From assembly GCA_021904315.1 (NCBI GenBank), contig CM038908.1:13536501-13600500 (forward strand): a DNA stretch of 64,000 nucleotides, in the 5' to 3' direction. A program made the position numbers and the translations under genes. Each line of letters starts with the position of its first letter. Within the stretch, counting starts at the first letter, position 1. The notes below the pieces were generated by a model. It searched no databases. It was not told the DNA's origin and saw only the letters and a program-made list of their open reading frames with translations. The DNA is from Sphagnum magellanicum. Its lineage: Eukaryota; Streptophyta; Sphagnopsida; Sphagnales; Sphagnaceae. Of this stretch, positions 49,240 through 60,229 are shown piece by piece.

Positions 49240-49990
49240 AATTTTCCACATGCATGAGAAAGAGCTATAGTGGTAGTAGTGACTCAACATTGGTATTTAT
49301 TGAGTTGACATAGTGTCGTGACGTTCAACGTCGTAAGGGTGTAAATCCATAGTAAACTCTACTAAACAAAAAGACTAAAACTAGTCAAAGGTAAAAACTA
49401 ATCAACCAAAAATAGATGCACACACACATATATATACAATGCACAAGAGAAGGCTGAGATGAAATTCTCATGTATTATTAAATTGAAAAAAAGAAAGAAA
49501 ATGTAGTGTATGTAAATGGTGGTCGTGTAATGGCCATCGTGAGCATTTAGAAATTCAATCTAACTATAGAGGAAACTCTCCTTGACAAAAGAATTTAAAA
49601 AAAACTGACAAGAGAAAGGCAAATCTTGGCCCTTTATATAGTTGTCAAAAAAGCTGAAACCCTAAACAAGCCATAATAAAACACCTAATAACGTATAGTA
49701 ACCTAAAAACATACATTAATTCTAGGAGCGTACAAAAACCCTAAAGGCATGATTGGCATGCCCGAATCGGCCGTCATGTATGAGGCCATGCATATAAGCA
49801 TGACAACAGGCATCCTCATTGGGAAAGTTAAGATTTATGTGGTGCAAAAATGAGAAGAAACAAAATTTGTTCAATGTTCTTAGATGCAAACTTGGAATAT
49901 TCTATTCCACAGGGCTCATGATCACACATTGAAGTAAGTAAGTAATGATGCCTTTAACTACTTTTCAGCATTCCATCTGTGTTGTAGACA
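49240..49990 (-). mobile_element. LTR-like region (minus strand)
   Basis: Read on the minus strand there is a TATA box (tatataaaggg, near 49633-49643) followed by a few hundred bases of untranslated-looking text. After that come an alternating pyrimidine/purine patch (tatatatatgtgtgtgtg, about 49420-49437) and a section with 'gacgttgaacgtcacgacac'. This is the layout of an LTR with promoter, transcript start and the beginning of an internal region. No proteins, terminal repeats or target duplication were found. It is a fossil if the call is right. Confidence 0.35.
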
Positions 49991-50589
49991 AAAAGTTTTA
50001 GCTAAAAATTTTATTCTTTAACTTGAATTGGTGTGAATTCAAAACTCCAAGATGATGTACAGTTGCTTACATTTGTTTGGTCCCCTCTCCTAATCTAGGG
50101 GTGTTTTCATTTGCCAAAAATGCTCAAAAGGGATTTGGCTACATGGTAAATTGTATTTTAACCCTTGACCTTTTTACACCCATTTAAACTCCAATTGAAG
50201 CTTTAGTTAGAAGTCTAAGCCAATCGTTTCATCCATGAATGAGATCACATAAAACCCATTAGATTAAAATTTATGGATTCAAAATTATTTGTTAGAAATT
50301 TCCACCAAAATTAAACAAGGGTTGATGAATAGAAAAACCAGATTGATGTCATATGCAATTGAGCAACTTGGTGTTACTCAAAGCTGCATTCAAAGTTTCA
50401 TTAATAAAAAATCGGTTTTAGACTTGACACTCATGCATGGGTGTGAACAAATTAGTAGGAGTCACTAATGTCCTTTTAGGTAATTGTTTTTGGGGAATAT
50501 TTTTGAAAAAAAAATTCTAAACCTTTGCTAAGGTTTGTGTTAAAAATTTGTCATTTAAAAAGTTTTCCAAGTCCATTTGGGTGCGAGTA
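49991..50589. other. No gene recognised
   Basis: AT-rich sequence with no supported frame or repeat boundary. Confidence 0.4.
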
Positions 50590-51335
50590 TGAAGATAGGA
50601 GCCAAAAACCATGTCAGATAATGCTGAAAACTATGAACTTTTTTACATATGTTTTTTTTTTTTGACTTTTTAAAATTATGTAAATCATTCCAAATTGTGC
50701 TAAATGACTAATATGAAATTTGATGAATTCAAATTCAAAATTCATTAAATTAAAATATAGGTTTTGATTTTAAAAAGATGCTTGAACTTGAATAGGTGTT
50801 GTGTCAAATGTGGTTAATTTTACAAAGGATTAGGTAAAGGACTATTGTAATAATATAATTTTGATGGTAAAAAAATTTAGATGATAGCAGGCTACTATCC
50901 AAGTTCAAAAAACATTCACAATTAAAAAGATATGGAATTTTAAAATTTTAAAAATTCAAAATATTTTCAAAATTAAAAATTTTCAAGAGCCTTTATCACA
51001 TGTAAATGAGGTGTAATGTACATGACATAATTTTATTTTTTTGGTAATTTATAATATAAAAAACGAAAACCTAAAGTAGTTAGCATATTTTGGTATGATT
51101 CAAAATTATGATAAATTTTCAAGATAAAATGCACAATCTGATAAAATTTACACATTGAAAAATTCATATTTATTCAACAATGATTAACATAAAACATGTG
51201 ATCTATTGTGATAACTATATGTATTTTTAATAATAAGTTGCAAAATTTTTTATTCAAAAATTCTTTCATATGAAAAAGTGAAAAAAGGACTAAAAAGGAC
51301 TCACAAACATTTTGTAAAATAATCATGTTGGCTCC
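50590..51335 (+). repeat. Dispersed repeat family B, copy 3
   Basis: The closest relative of 31480-32310 in the window, alignable by eye over about 740 bp with small indels. It starts at 'aggagccaaaaaccatgtca' and ends near 'aaaataatcatgttggct'. The boundary sits in unrelated DNA on both sides. Confidence 0.75.
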
Positions 51336-52465
51336 TATCTACCTACTTGCAACCATTTATAAGTCCTTTTATTGCTTAAAAATAGTGGTTACAAATATTT
51401 TTACACTATTTTTAAAAGTCCAAATTTTAATGAAATAATTTCATATTTTGAACATTTATAAAATAAAATTTTAAGTTTGATAATGTGCAAAATTTCTAAC
51501 TTATTTCCAAGTTACAATTAAAAAAATAAAATTGATATAAAAAACACAAAATTAAACATGGTTACAACAGCTTTTGGCTCCTATTAGCATAATTGCACCT
51601 CCATATGCATCAAATTAGCACTTGCAATGATCAACTTAAGTACCAAAATAATACAAATTCAGACCAGAATCAAGTAAGGATGAAGTTTTGCAATTTCTGG
51701 AATTTTAATGAGAGTATCTTTGAAAATGGGCAGTACCTTGAAAGGGAAGTTAATATGATCCCAACATTGGAACCACTGTTGGCTAGTTATTGCTTTTTTT
51801 CATAACTGGCCATGTAGTTTATTTTTTAATTTTGGACCACAGAGGTTATCATATACAATTTTCAAATGTTTAAGCCCATCAATTATCAATTTCCATGGCA
51901 AAGTAATGCACTGATTATTAATTAATTTGTTATTTTTTGGGGGTAATAGTCATTAGTTATGCATAAGGGTTGATTCTCAAATACTCACCTTGAGAATTGT
52001 CTGTGATATTCCCTAGGTAGGGTAGGTAATGATTATATTTTTTCTACTTTTTTTTATCATGAACATGTTTAGGGTTTTAAGATTGACAATTTATTTAGAT
52101 GAAATTCCAATCATTTGCGTAAGATACTGAAATTTGAAACTTTACCCTCTGACCCATTGAGGTCTTTCAAGTTCTTGGAATGATATGCAGCAGGCAGGTT
52201 GGTTATTTATTAAATTTTCCAAAAAATCAAATAATTGATTGTGAGGCTATCAATACCTGGGTTGATAATTCTGTTTTTTCAATAAGTGGTTAACATTGGT
52301 TCGAACTGCTAAGTCAGCTCATATATGGGGTTTTCCAAGAGCTTTGAGATGGTCTATTGTTCGGCATTGCTATGTGGGCATTGAGGTTCTGATAAAATAA
52401 GTGCATGCCTTGAGTTTCGATTTGTGAACTAGTTGCTCACTCAAGAGTGCATCAATGGGACACAA
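51336..52465. other. No gene recognised
   Basis: Mixed AT-rich sequence; the frame at 51593-51805 has no support beyond its length. Confidence 0.4.
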
Positions 52466-52710
52466 GAAGCTTTTTTTGGATTCCCTAGAAGGAAGAGAGT
52501 GAAAATCTTTGATAAATTAAAGTTGAATTAACAATTCATAGGGAAAGCTGTCCACAGAAATCATAGGACCAATATTTCAATGTTTCATTCTAATTTCCCA
52601 TTGTGAAACAGAGGAATCATGGTACTTTCCCATTGTCAAACAAACCATTTCATGTTTGCATAGGGAAAATTCAAGTTTTTCTTGATGGTCCCATAAGGTT
52701 TAGACAACAA
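52466..52710 (+). repeat. 250-bp repeat family D, left copy (flanks the EPFL gene)
   Basis: Contains 'ggattccctagaaggaagag', 'tttcaatgtttcattctaat', 'ttcccattgtgaaacagagg', 'ccatttcatgtttgca' and 'caagtttttcttgatggtcc'. All of these occur in reverse orientation and order at 58905-59165. Several 'agggaa/ttccct' words continue to about 53060. Probably a miniature or non-autonomous element. Confidence 0.75.
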
Positions 52711-53850
52711 GTTTCCATACAACTCCCTGTGTGCAATATGGCAAAGCTCTCAGTAATTCCTGTTAGAAATCCCTCTGAGAACCAACGTCAAAGGGAATAT
52801 TCATTTCCCACAATAGATGCTTTCCAAATACGAAAAACTTACTAACTTCCCCCTTTGACATTGGTTCACAGTACCCCTCTAGATGGCATAATTGAACTTT
52901 CCCTGTCAGGCTCCTTGGGAATGATGCAAAACTCTCTGTGTGTCACAATTCCTTCTCAGTTGCATTTTAAGTCCATTCTTGAAAGTAAAGTTAGACAATT
53001 TTCCCACAAGGGAATCCAAGAGCTCCCTGTACTACAATCAGTGATTTTTTTTTCAATTTTCTGATGTTGCATCATTAGTAGCATCCCAAGAAAGATTTAG
53101 CATTAAATGATAACATCACAGGTAGAAGAGTAATTTCTTTTTAAATGTTGCTGTTGTTTGGCCACCTATAGGAGAATGCCTTCTATATCTAATGAACCCA
53201 GTTCAAAATCCTTGTTTTTTTATTGAATGTTTTAAAAAATTTCCAAAATAAAAACCTTTGAAGAGCTCCTACCCCCAATTTATTATTTTTCCATTTCGGC
53301 GAAATTTGGCACTTAAAGAAAACGATGCATACAACCAAGTAAAGTGAAATGAAAAAAAAAATTTGAATCTCCACCAACCACACATTTAAAATTCCCAAAA
53401 AAAACGAGATCTGGCCTATCAGATGTTTAGTGGTTATGTAAAATGCCTGAATATTTTTCAACTTGCAGATTATGGGAATAAGTGGACATTGGGTAAATAA
53501 AATAACCTTCCAAGTTCCAAGTGCAAAACGACAGTTGACACCCTTTAAAAGTTGGAAACCTCTAGATTTGTGGTCGTTTCGTGTTTGGCAGTTTCCAGCT
53601 TGATATTAAACAATGAACAGTGACTGCACTTTGTTGTAAGAGTACACAACCAAAGGGAAAAAATCCAAAAGGATAACAGAAACGACCTACTAATAAGTCT
53701 TAGCTCAATTGATGTACCTCTCATTTTTTAGGGTCGTTAGTCTTTGGCAGTTTGCCTATTGCTGCTTTAAGGTAGTACAAGTGTAGTAGTTGGCATTCTT
53801 GAAACCTGCCACTTAAAAGAAAAACACCCAGCATTCCTCCTGACTATATT
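52711..53850. other. No gene recognised
   Basis: The frames at 52603-52845 and 52855-53064 overlap or adjoin repeat D, and 53189-53461 (minus) is phenylalanine-rich chance text. Confidence 0.4.
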
Positions 53851-53854
53851 TCCA

Positions 53855-54062
53855 GATACCCTACTGCCTTGGCAGCTTTGACACTACTAATATTATTTTC
53901 AGAAATTTTGAAATTTGCACAATTTTTCTTTTTCAAATAAATTTTTTTTTGAAGAAAAATATAGAATCTTCTGGAATATTCCATTTATTGAAATGAAAAA
54001 TGAAAAATTATTAATTATTCAACAGACATGTGCTGAAGCTGCCAAGGCACTACAGTACCCAA
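53855..54062. repeat. Foldback element: 25-30 bp inverted repeats around 140 bp
   Basis: 'ctgccttggcagcttt' near 53867 and 'gaagctgccaaggcac' near 54034 are reverse complements with minor changes. The arms extend some bases outward. The AT-rich middle is unique. The size and form suggest a miniature inverted-repeat element, but no target duplication was confirmed. Confidence 0.6.
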
Positions 54063-56212
54063 TGCCAACACAAGGGATTGAGGAAAGTCCTGGATACTCC
54101 CTTTGACTCTTATAGGGAGTCCCTCATGATGAAAATCATAAAGACAGGAGCAGACACAAAGAAGAGGACTTACTTCTACAACTCCTGTCTTCAATATGAA
54201 ATAATGACTATCATAGTAGTAGTAAATTGTACATTACCAAGACATGAAACTTTCCACAAATGCTCATAGGGCCAGGCCCCTGGGTGAACCAGCACCTACT
54301 CTGGGACCTTCCTCTTCTTGTGTGAGGCCTCTTTTTAGGGTCTATATTGAACCTGGGAAATGTTAAATTTGGAGTCACACAGACCCTGATTTTACTGTAA
54401 GCATGAGAAATTTATAATTTTTAGAAACAACCGCAAGAAATGGGAATTTTTACCAGTGTTGGCTTGGTATCAACTTTAAAACATACCAGCCTGGTCCTGG
54501 TATGAATTTCATAAAATAAAACACATTACCAGGATGCATGAAGCATGATTATTAGCCTCGGTGTTGGGTCCTTTTAAAAACTTTTCTACCATCCCGGTCC
54601 TGACCTCCTGTCCAAGACTGACTTTTCGCCCATTTGAGGATATATATATATAGCTGATATTCAAAGTAACATATGGTAACAATGGTATAAGCCCGATGTT
54701 ACCACAGGTCCATACTAGGCTGGTACTGGTCTAAGGCTCCTATTGCCTAAGGTCGTACTCACACCAGGTTAGTAGGGTCCTCAATACCAGTAGTGTTGAT
54801 AACAGGCACAGCCCCACATACCAAAGCAACACCAGTAAAAGTACTAATTGTAGGGGCTATTTCACCAAAGGGGTGAACCCAATAATATTAAGCCCTTACA
54901 TTTATAAAATTTCGCTGGCGATCCCCTATTATGACAAATCTTCAGCCAAAACAAACTCCCCATTTAATAACAGAACAACAGCCGGACCCCCAATATACAT
55001 ACACAAATTTCTCACCTTCCGCAAAGAGAACACAGCAGATCAGACCTGTGGGAATTTGGAAAAGAATAAAAGGCAACAAAGGGGAGGGTGGCAAGGGAAA
55101 ATAGGTGGGCGGAGAGTTCACGGTGCTATCGAGGTTTGGGGGGGGGGACAAGAGCCTGGCCAACGGCTCGACCGACCACCGGACAGATTCAGCGGCAGCT
55201 CGCGCACTTAGTTCAATCTAATCACGTCTGTACAGCAACCAAACTCTCAACGACAAATACCTGGGTTCCAGCTGGCTACTGCAGCTCCTCGCCCTGCAAG
55301 TTCCAAAACAAAGAGCTTTCAAGGTTGTGTACTCTGCGACTTCTAGCTGATCAGAATTCCAAAATATCTTATAATTTTAAGCTTGTCTTACCAGCTGATC
55401 ATTTCTGCATTTTCAAGCTCTGGAGCTTAAACAATATTAATATATACATATCTAGTCGCTGCACTAGGCACTAAGCTCTGGAGCTCCAAAAATATTGAGA
55501 ATGATGATCAGGGAGCTGATGATCCGAATATATTATATGTACATCTCGCTAGCTGGTAGTTATAATATTATAGACCTCATCATTTGTGCTCTATATTTGT
55601 ATGAGTTATAAGCTGCTTCAGGTCGCAGATGATCAAGTTTTTGGTTTGAGAAGCAGCTGCTGCACGTTCCACATATATGGTGATCTAGTGTTTGAACTCA
55701 TGTCCATGTCAAGGATGTGGGTGCAGCAGGGGATTATGAAGAATATTATGTTGTTCAACAGATTTAAGTGATCTGCAGAGTTGTCAGTGAAATCTGTAGT
55801 TGGGATTGCGTGCGCAGTTAATTAGAGGGGTCTAGTATAGATGCAGTTTCAGTATAAGAGCGAGTTGCACTTGAGGGGGGTTGGTCTGACTTATAATGCG
55901 ATTCAGGGAACACCAGGAGTGCAAGAGAGAATAATCCAGGGTTCTTGTGAAAGATTCAGCCGAGTCGAATTTTGCAGTCGTACGAATTTTTATTGGAAAT
56001 CAGCCTTAATTCGTACTGGAAGCTGCATTGAAAAGCTTGAAGTTTTGCGATCATATAGGCCATTTCTTCTTCCTCGTTCAAGTACTTCCGGTTTGAGCTC
56101 CCGCGCGGTGATCACAAGCAGCAATGAATGAAGACGTCATGTGTGAACAATACTAGAAAAGATGTCAACTGCGGGCAAATGGATTCTTCCACCTTGCTTT
56201 CTTGAAAGGAGA
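54063..56212. other. EPFL upstream region, no other gene recognised
   Basis: 54450-54870 holds inverted scraps of 'accagcctggtcctggtat' type and resembles a decayed foldback. From about 55080 GC content rises and the text becomes non-repetitive, as expected for the promoter and leader of the EPFL gene. A TATA-like 'tataagag' lies near 55853 and another AT-rich patch near 55436-55450. Frames 55088-55474 and 55841-56131 are not judged coding. Confidence 0.4.
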
Positions 56213-57163
56213 ATGAAGGTTCAACGAGCTGCAGGGCTGATCAGGATTTCGCGGGGAATGGCTCTCTGCTGCATAGGCCTATTCCTTCTCCTCCTGACAA
56301 CATTTCCGCTGCTATCCTTTGCAGGACGACGTGATCCTCGTAAGTAATGTAGTTGCACTCGTGTATGGCCAATCCTGTCCAGAATGATCAAACTCGGAAT
56401 TTTTCATGTCTTCTGGCACTGTGACACATATAAGCGGCCGACCCCACCGGGTTCATGGATCTGTAGTTGAGTGCAGGACTGCTAGATTGAAATCGCTTTT
56501 GGTGACTGTCCATGAGCGATGCATATGCAAGAAATCTTTACAGGACCTTCATGAATCCTGGCATCCATCTATGCTTTGGCACGGCTCTGTACCATTGTAT
56601 AATAGTTCTATCTCCGGTTAGATGCAGAAATTAGCTCTTGACGAATGTCTGTGAATCGGCTGTATGAGCTTGTAGGTACAACAGGATATGAATCAAGCGC
56701 AGCGGGAGCAGTTGAGGTCATTGGTAGTCGGTCAGTTGAGCAAATTGCAGTCGCAGCTGAAGAGAGAATGATGCATTACCCTCACAAGCTGCAGGTACAG
56801 CTTCCATCCTCATGTGTCAGCTTGATCCACCAGCTGCAGTAGTGCCATGAACGTTAGTACCGACTAATTTCCATCCTCTTGACGTTTTGGTTGCCATGAT
56901 CTTGTCTGCAGAATGGAATCCGCCGATCTGATTTCATGGTCTGGAAAGACAAACAGCAGCCTGTTCATGGAGAAATCACGCATGCGCACAGAAGGGTGCT
57001 AGTGGGTTCCTCTGCTCCTACATGTCGAGGAAGCTGTGGTCTTTGTCAGCCTTGTCAACCAGTCCATGTCGTCATTGGGGTTCCTCATGTAGCGATTACA
57101 CAGCAAGAATACTACCCAGAGGTCTGGAGATGTGCGTGTGGGAACATGCTTTACATCCCTTAA
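56213..57163 (+). CDS. EPF/EPFL-family secreted cysteine-rich peptide precursor (3 exons)
   Basis: EPFL peptides are secreted signals read by ERECTA-family receptor kinases, often with TMM, in stomatal and organ patterning. Exons are 56213-56339, 56676-56794 and 56912-57163, with GTAAGT and GTACAG donors, TAG and CAG acceptors, and one open frame of 165 residues. Residues 17-37 are a hydrophobic signal core (LCCIGLFLLLLTTFPLLSFA). Residues 38-110 are a variable propeptide ending HAHRR. The mature part follows from about 111: VGSSAPTC, then Cx3Cx2Cx2C at 120-130, EYYPEVWRC at 148-156 and CGNMLYIP at the C-terminus. The six cysteines (120, 124, 127, 130, 156, 158) and the WRCxCGN ending match the EPFL1-3 type best; I have not fixed the orthologue. 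An upstream in-frame ATG at 56162 would add 17 residues. No lesion was seen. Confidence 0.93.
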
Positions 57164-58904
57164 ACTCCACAGCTGCTTGATACAAACGACCATTCCATCC
57201 AGGTTGCAGATCGATACAATTTTCTTGAAGCCATGATCTGTTGCTTACAATAGCAGGTACTAGAACTTCGAAGCACTAGAGAGCGATCACCCTCGACTTT
57301 GCGTACCATAGAAGAGGTTTGCAGATCATGTTGCAGCTCCTCACGTTGCAGCAGCTTCTGGAAAGTGGCCTCAGCAGAAGAGTACTCCCGATCAACGCTT
57401 TATACAACAATTTGTTATAATACTTCATGTCACTGAACCAATCCAGCAGATTAATTCGTGAAATTGTTAATAAAATGTAGTGAGCAAATCAGGTACACTT
57501 CAGATCTAGAGTTAGCACTACAAGAGACGGTAGATTCAGTTAGGAAGTACGAATTTCCATGAGATACCAAAAATGTCAAGCTTTCAGCAGAACATCATGC
57601 ATGATGTCTGATTGCCGGAGCTCAAAATCCTGCAAGCTCAGTACTCTAGAATTTATCATGTTTAGCAAAACTCTGTAGCCATTTGATCTGTTGCGGAATC
57701 CATTATCGAGGTTTGCCGGAGATGGTCAGCTGCACTATAAATTCAATTCTCATAACAAAGCTCAGGCTGCACCATGTGAGTTTGAGAAGCTATGCATCGT
57801 TCCTTACAATACACCATCCAGATTGGAAAACCGAGCGCCCCAGTCGACAATATTGTTATAAATGCTAAAGCATAAATGGAGGTAATACTTTTGGGTTTTT
57901 GTTTTGCTGCGAAGATGTTGAAACTTCACCTGCTGCTGGAATTGTTATGCAACTGATAGCTAGAGCGTGATCTCACGAGAAGTCTAGCATTGAATGCTGC
58001 AAATTCACCGCGTCCAGGTCGGCATGCACTTGAACTTTCTCAATGCTTGAATTGGAAGGTTGTCCGGCCAGTAGTGTCTGCCTGAAATCAGAGTTTATTT
58101 GCATCCAATATCATTCCTTCACGTCGAATCACGAAGCAGATTGTAAGATTCCAGAGTTGCTGCTTCAGATCTAGCAATTTTTTGTGCAATGATGTCTCCA
58201 TAATTTCAACAGACGACGCTCGATGACCCTCCGCCAATACATAGAGATGGGCAGATTCCAGATCAGGTGTTCTAAGTCTTGACTAGGCCACCTACGAATA
58301 TCGAATCTAATTGCAACGCACTGAAGGCAATAATTATATCGAACCCATCGATCGGCGACTAATTAAACGATTTCAGGCACATACAGACATGCTATAACCG
58401 GTGATTAGCATGCGAGTGACCTGATAACGTCAACGACTTGTTGTCTCCTCTCAACTGGTTGTCTGCAATGATATTGCGGTCTCACCAGCCATTCATGGCA
58501 ACCTGCATTTCACTAGTATCATAATATTAATCAAGGATGCAATACTAGACTAGTAAAGTCCACTGTCCAACTTCCAAGCATTGCCTCATATAACAAGACG
58601 GCTACAATTGAGGATAGGGAATATAATTTACAGATCATGCATTGCGTGCCAGGGTACAGAGAAGAATGATAAGTGCACTGCAGTAGAAAATTTTGATATG
58701 AATATCACAAGCTGGTAGCTGTGATCTGGATGACCAGCTTCTCTAGCTGCTCCTCCAGTATCTTGATCTTACAAGTCCCAAACCCACTCCAACTGATCGG
58801 TCTATATTGTATCCGCCTGCACAAGGGTTTCAGTAATTGGGTTCCCCACAGGCACGCCAGAAATTAAGTGTGCAGAAAAACTTGAGATTTGAGATCAAAT
58901 TTAA
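57164..58904. other. EPFL 3' flank; no further gene recognised
   Basis: A possible polyadenylation signal 'aataaa' occurs near 57470, about 300 bases after the stop. The sequence to about 58800 is non-repetitive and of higher GC, rich in 'gcagctgc' and 'agatca' words. The frame at 57683-57868 has no support. Confidence 0.4.
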
Positions 58905-59165
58905 CAACAAACTTTTTTAGGATTTCCTGTGGGACCATCAAGAAAAACTTGAATTTCCTCGATGCAAACATGAAATGGTTTGTTTGACAATGGGAAAATA
59001 CAATGATCCCCTCTATTTCACAATGGGAAAATTTGAATGAAACATTGAAATATTGTTCCCAAAATTCCCTTGGAGAGTTTTCCCCGTGTTCTGTTAATTC
59101 AATTTCAAATTTTTAGAGGTTTCCACTCTTTTCCCTATAGGGAATGCCAAAAAAGTTTGCTGTCA
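58905..59165 (-). repeat. 250-bp repeat family D, right copy (inverted)
   Basis: The reverse complement of 52466-52710. Shared blocks include 'gggaccatcaagaaaaactt', 'tgcaaacatgaaatgg', 'cacaatgggaaaatt', 'gaaacattgaaatattg' and 'ttccctatagggaat'. Together the two copies form a 6.2-kb-spaced inverted repeat around the EPFL gene. Confidence 0.75.
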
Positions 59166-59869
59166 AGTTGGAATATTCTGCAAATCTTTAGTAATTGTAA
59201 ATCTAGCTAGTCTCTTCGCGGCGAGCCCTCTGCATCAATCGGTTGAATTGGTTACGACGTGATTTCGTAATTTCCTTTGAAGCTAGTGTGCAGTACACCT
59301 CGATTCTTATAAAATGCCGATCAGCTGAGCTCGAGTTACCCGGCTACTACTATACTACTGCAATATGACCATGACTAGTTCTCTGCTCCAGTAGACTAGG
59401 TCTTTGAAAGAAAGTAAAATGTATCTCAGAACTTTTCAGATCAGCACCGATCCAACGCAAGACTACAGACTAGCTGCTGGTTGCAGAGGATCAGTCCTAG
59501 ATCATATGCCATACTAGGAAGCGAACAGATCAACGGCCGACCCCTGTAATTAACGATTGAGAAACCATCCGACAAGTTAACGCGCAGCTACCCTCAGCGT
59601 TGATCAAATTTGAAGTTACTGGAGAACGCGCGCCATGGCTGGCTGATTCTGCCAGGCAAACGGTCAGCAGGGGAGTCCAGCAGGGCGACCCTAGCGGCCG
59701 CAGCTGGCTTGGCAGACTCGGCCATTGAGGCCATGGCGTCTAGGGCTTATTAAGCTGTTTTTCAGGCTCATCTATATGGCCAAATCAGTCTGCCTTTGCT
59801 GATTCTGCTGCCCTCCTCCCACTTTCCCCAACCCTAGCCACTGTGGGCGTACGTGCTTTGAGACGCCAT
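59166..59869. other. GC-rich spacer without a recognised gene
   Basis: 59590-59760 is notably GC-rich with short inverted words ('ccatggctggctgattctgcc', 'cttggcagactcggcc' and a 9-bp atggcgtct/agacgccat pair). No coding frame is convincing. Confidence 0.4.
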
Positions 59870-59967
59870 AGAGCAGGCCACCCAAGGCAGATTCTGGTTC
59901 TCAGTGTGCCCCTGGGCTCCCCCACTGACTTGCTGGGAACCGGAATCTGCCATGGGCGGCCTGCTCT
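59870..59967. repeat. Hairpin: 31-bp inverted repeat, 36-base loop (copy 1)
   Basis: The left arm 59870-59900 begins AGAGCAGGCCACCCAAGGCA. The right arm 59937-59967, read in reverse, begins AGAGCAGGCCGCCCATGGCA. They agree at 28 of 31 positions. The frame across it (59834-60169, minus) is a chance product. A decayed relative follows at 60131-60229. It could be a miniature element or a small-RNA precursor; the sequence alone does not decide. Confidence 0.8.
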
Positions 59968-60130
59968 TTAGTAACTTAAAGTCAGGGCGTGTCAATTCAG
60001 CCTTTTTTTGACACTTTATTGCCGCAGAATTCAACCCAGCTTGTCGATTTTGTGGCTGACACATTTGTAATGTTCCCTCACTTCCCCTCACAGTCTCTGG
60101 TGTTCCAACAATGTTCCCTGCCTTTGATGC

Positions 60131-60229
60131 CACAGAACAGGCTACAAGAGGAGATTTTGCCAAGCGCACACATGCAAGGCTTGCCTAGGGCATCACCTGG
60201 CAGAATCTGCCATCTACAGCCCACTCTCT
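60131..60229. repeat. Degenerate second copy of the same hairpin
   Basis: The left arm (60131-60162, 'cagaacaggctacaag' onward) and right arm (60198-60229, 'tggcagaatctgccatctac' onward) pair imperfectly. They resemble the arms at 59870-59967. The right flank 'ctctctagtactta' also matches the first copy's 'ctctttagtaactta'. Confidence 0.55.

Noticed and set aside
55088-55474. 128-codon plus-strand frame upstream of EPFL
   Set aside because: No family resemblance and no clear splice site linking it to the EPFL exons; treated as promoter or leader sequence.
59834-60169. 111-codon minus-strand frame
   Set aside because: It runs through a hairpin pair and an unstructured spacer; the amino-acid text mirrors the inverted repeat and is not protein-like.
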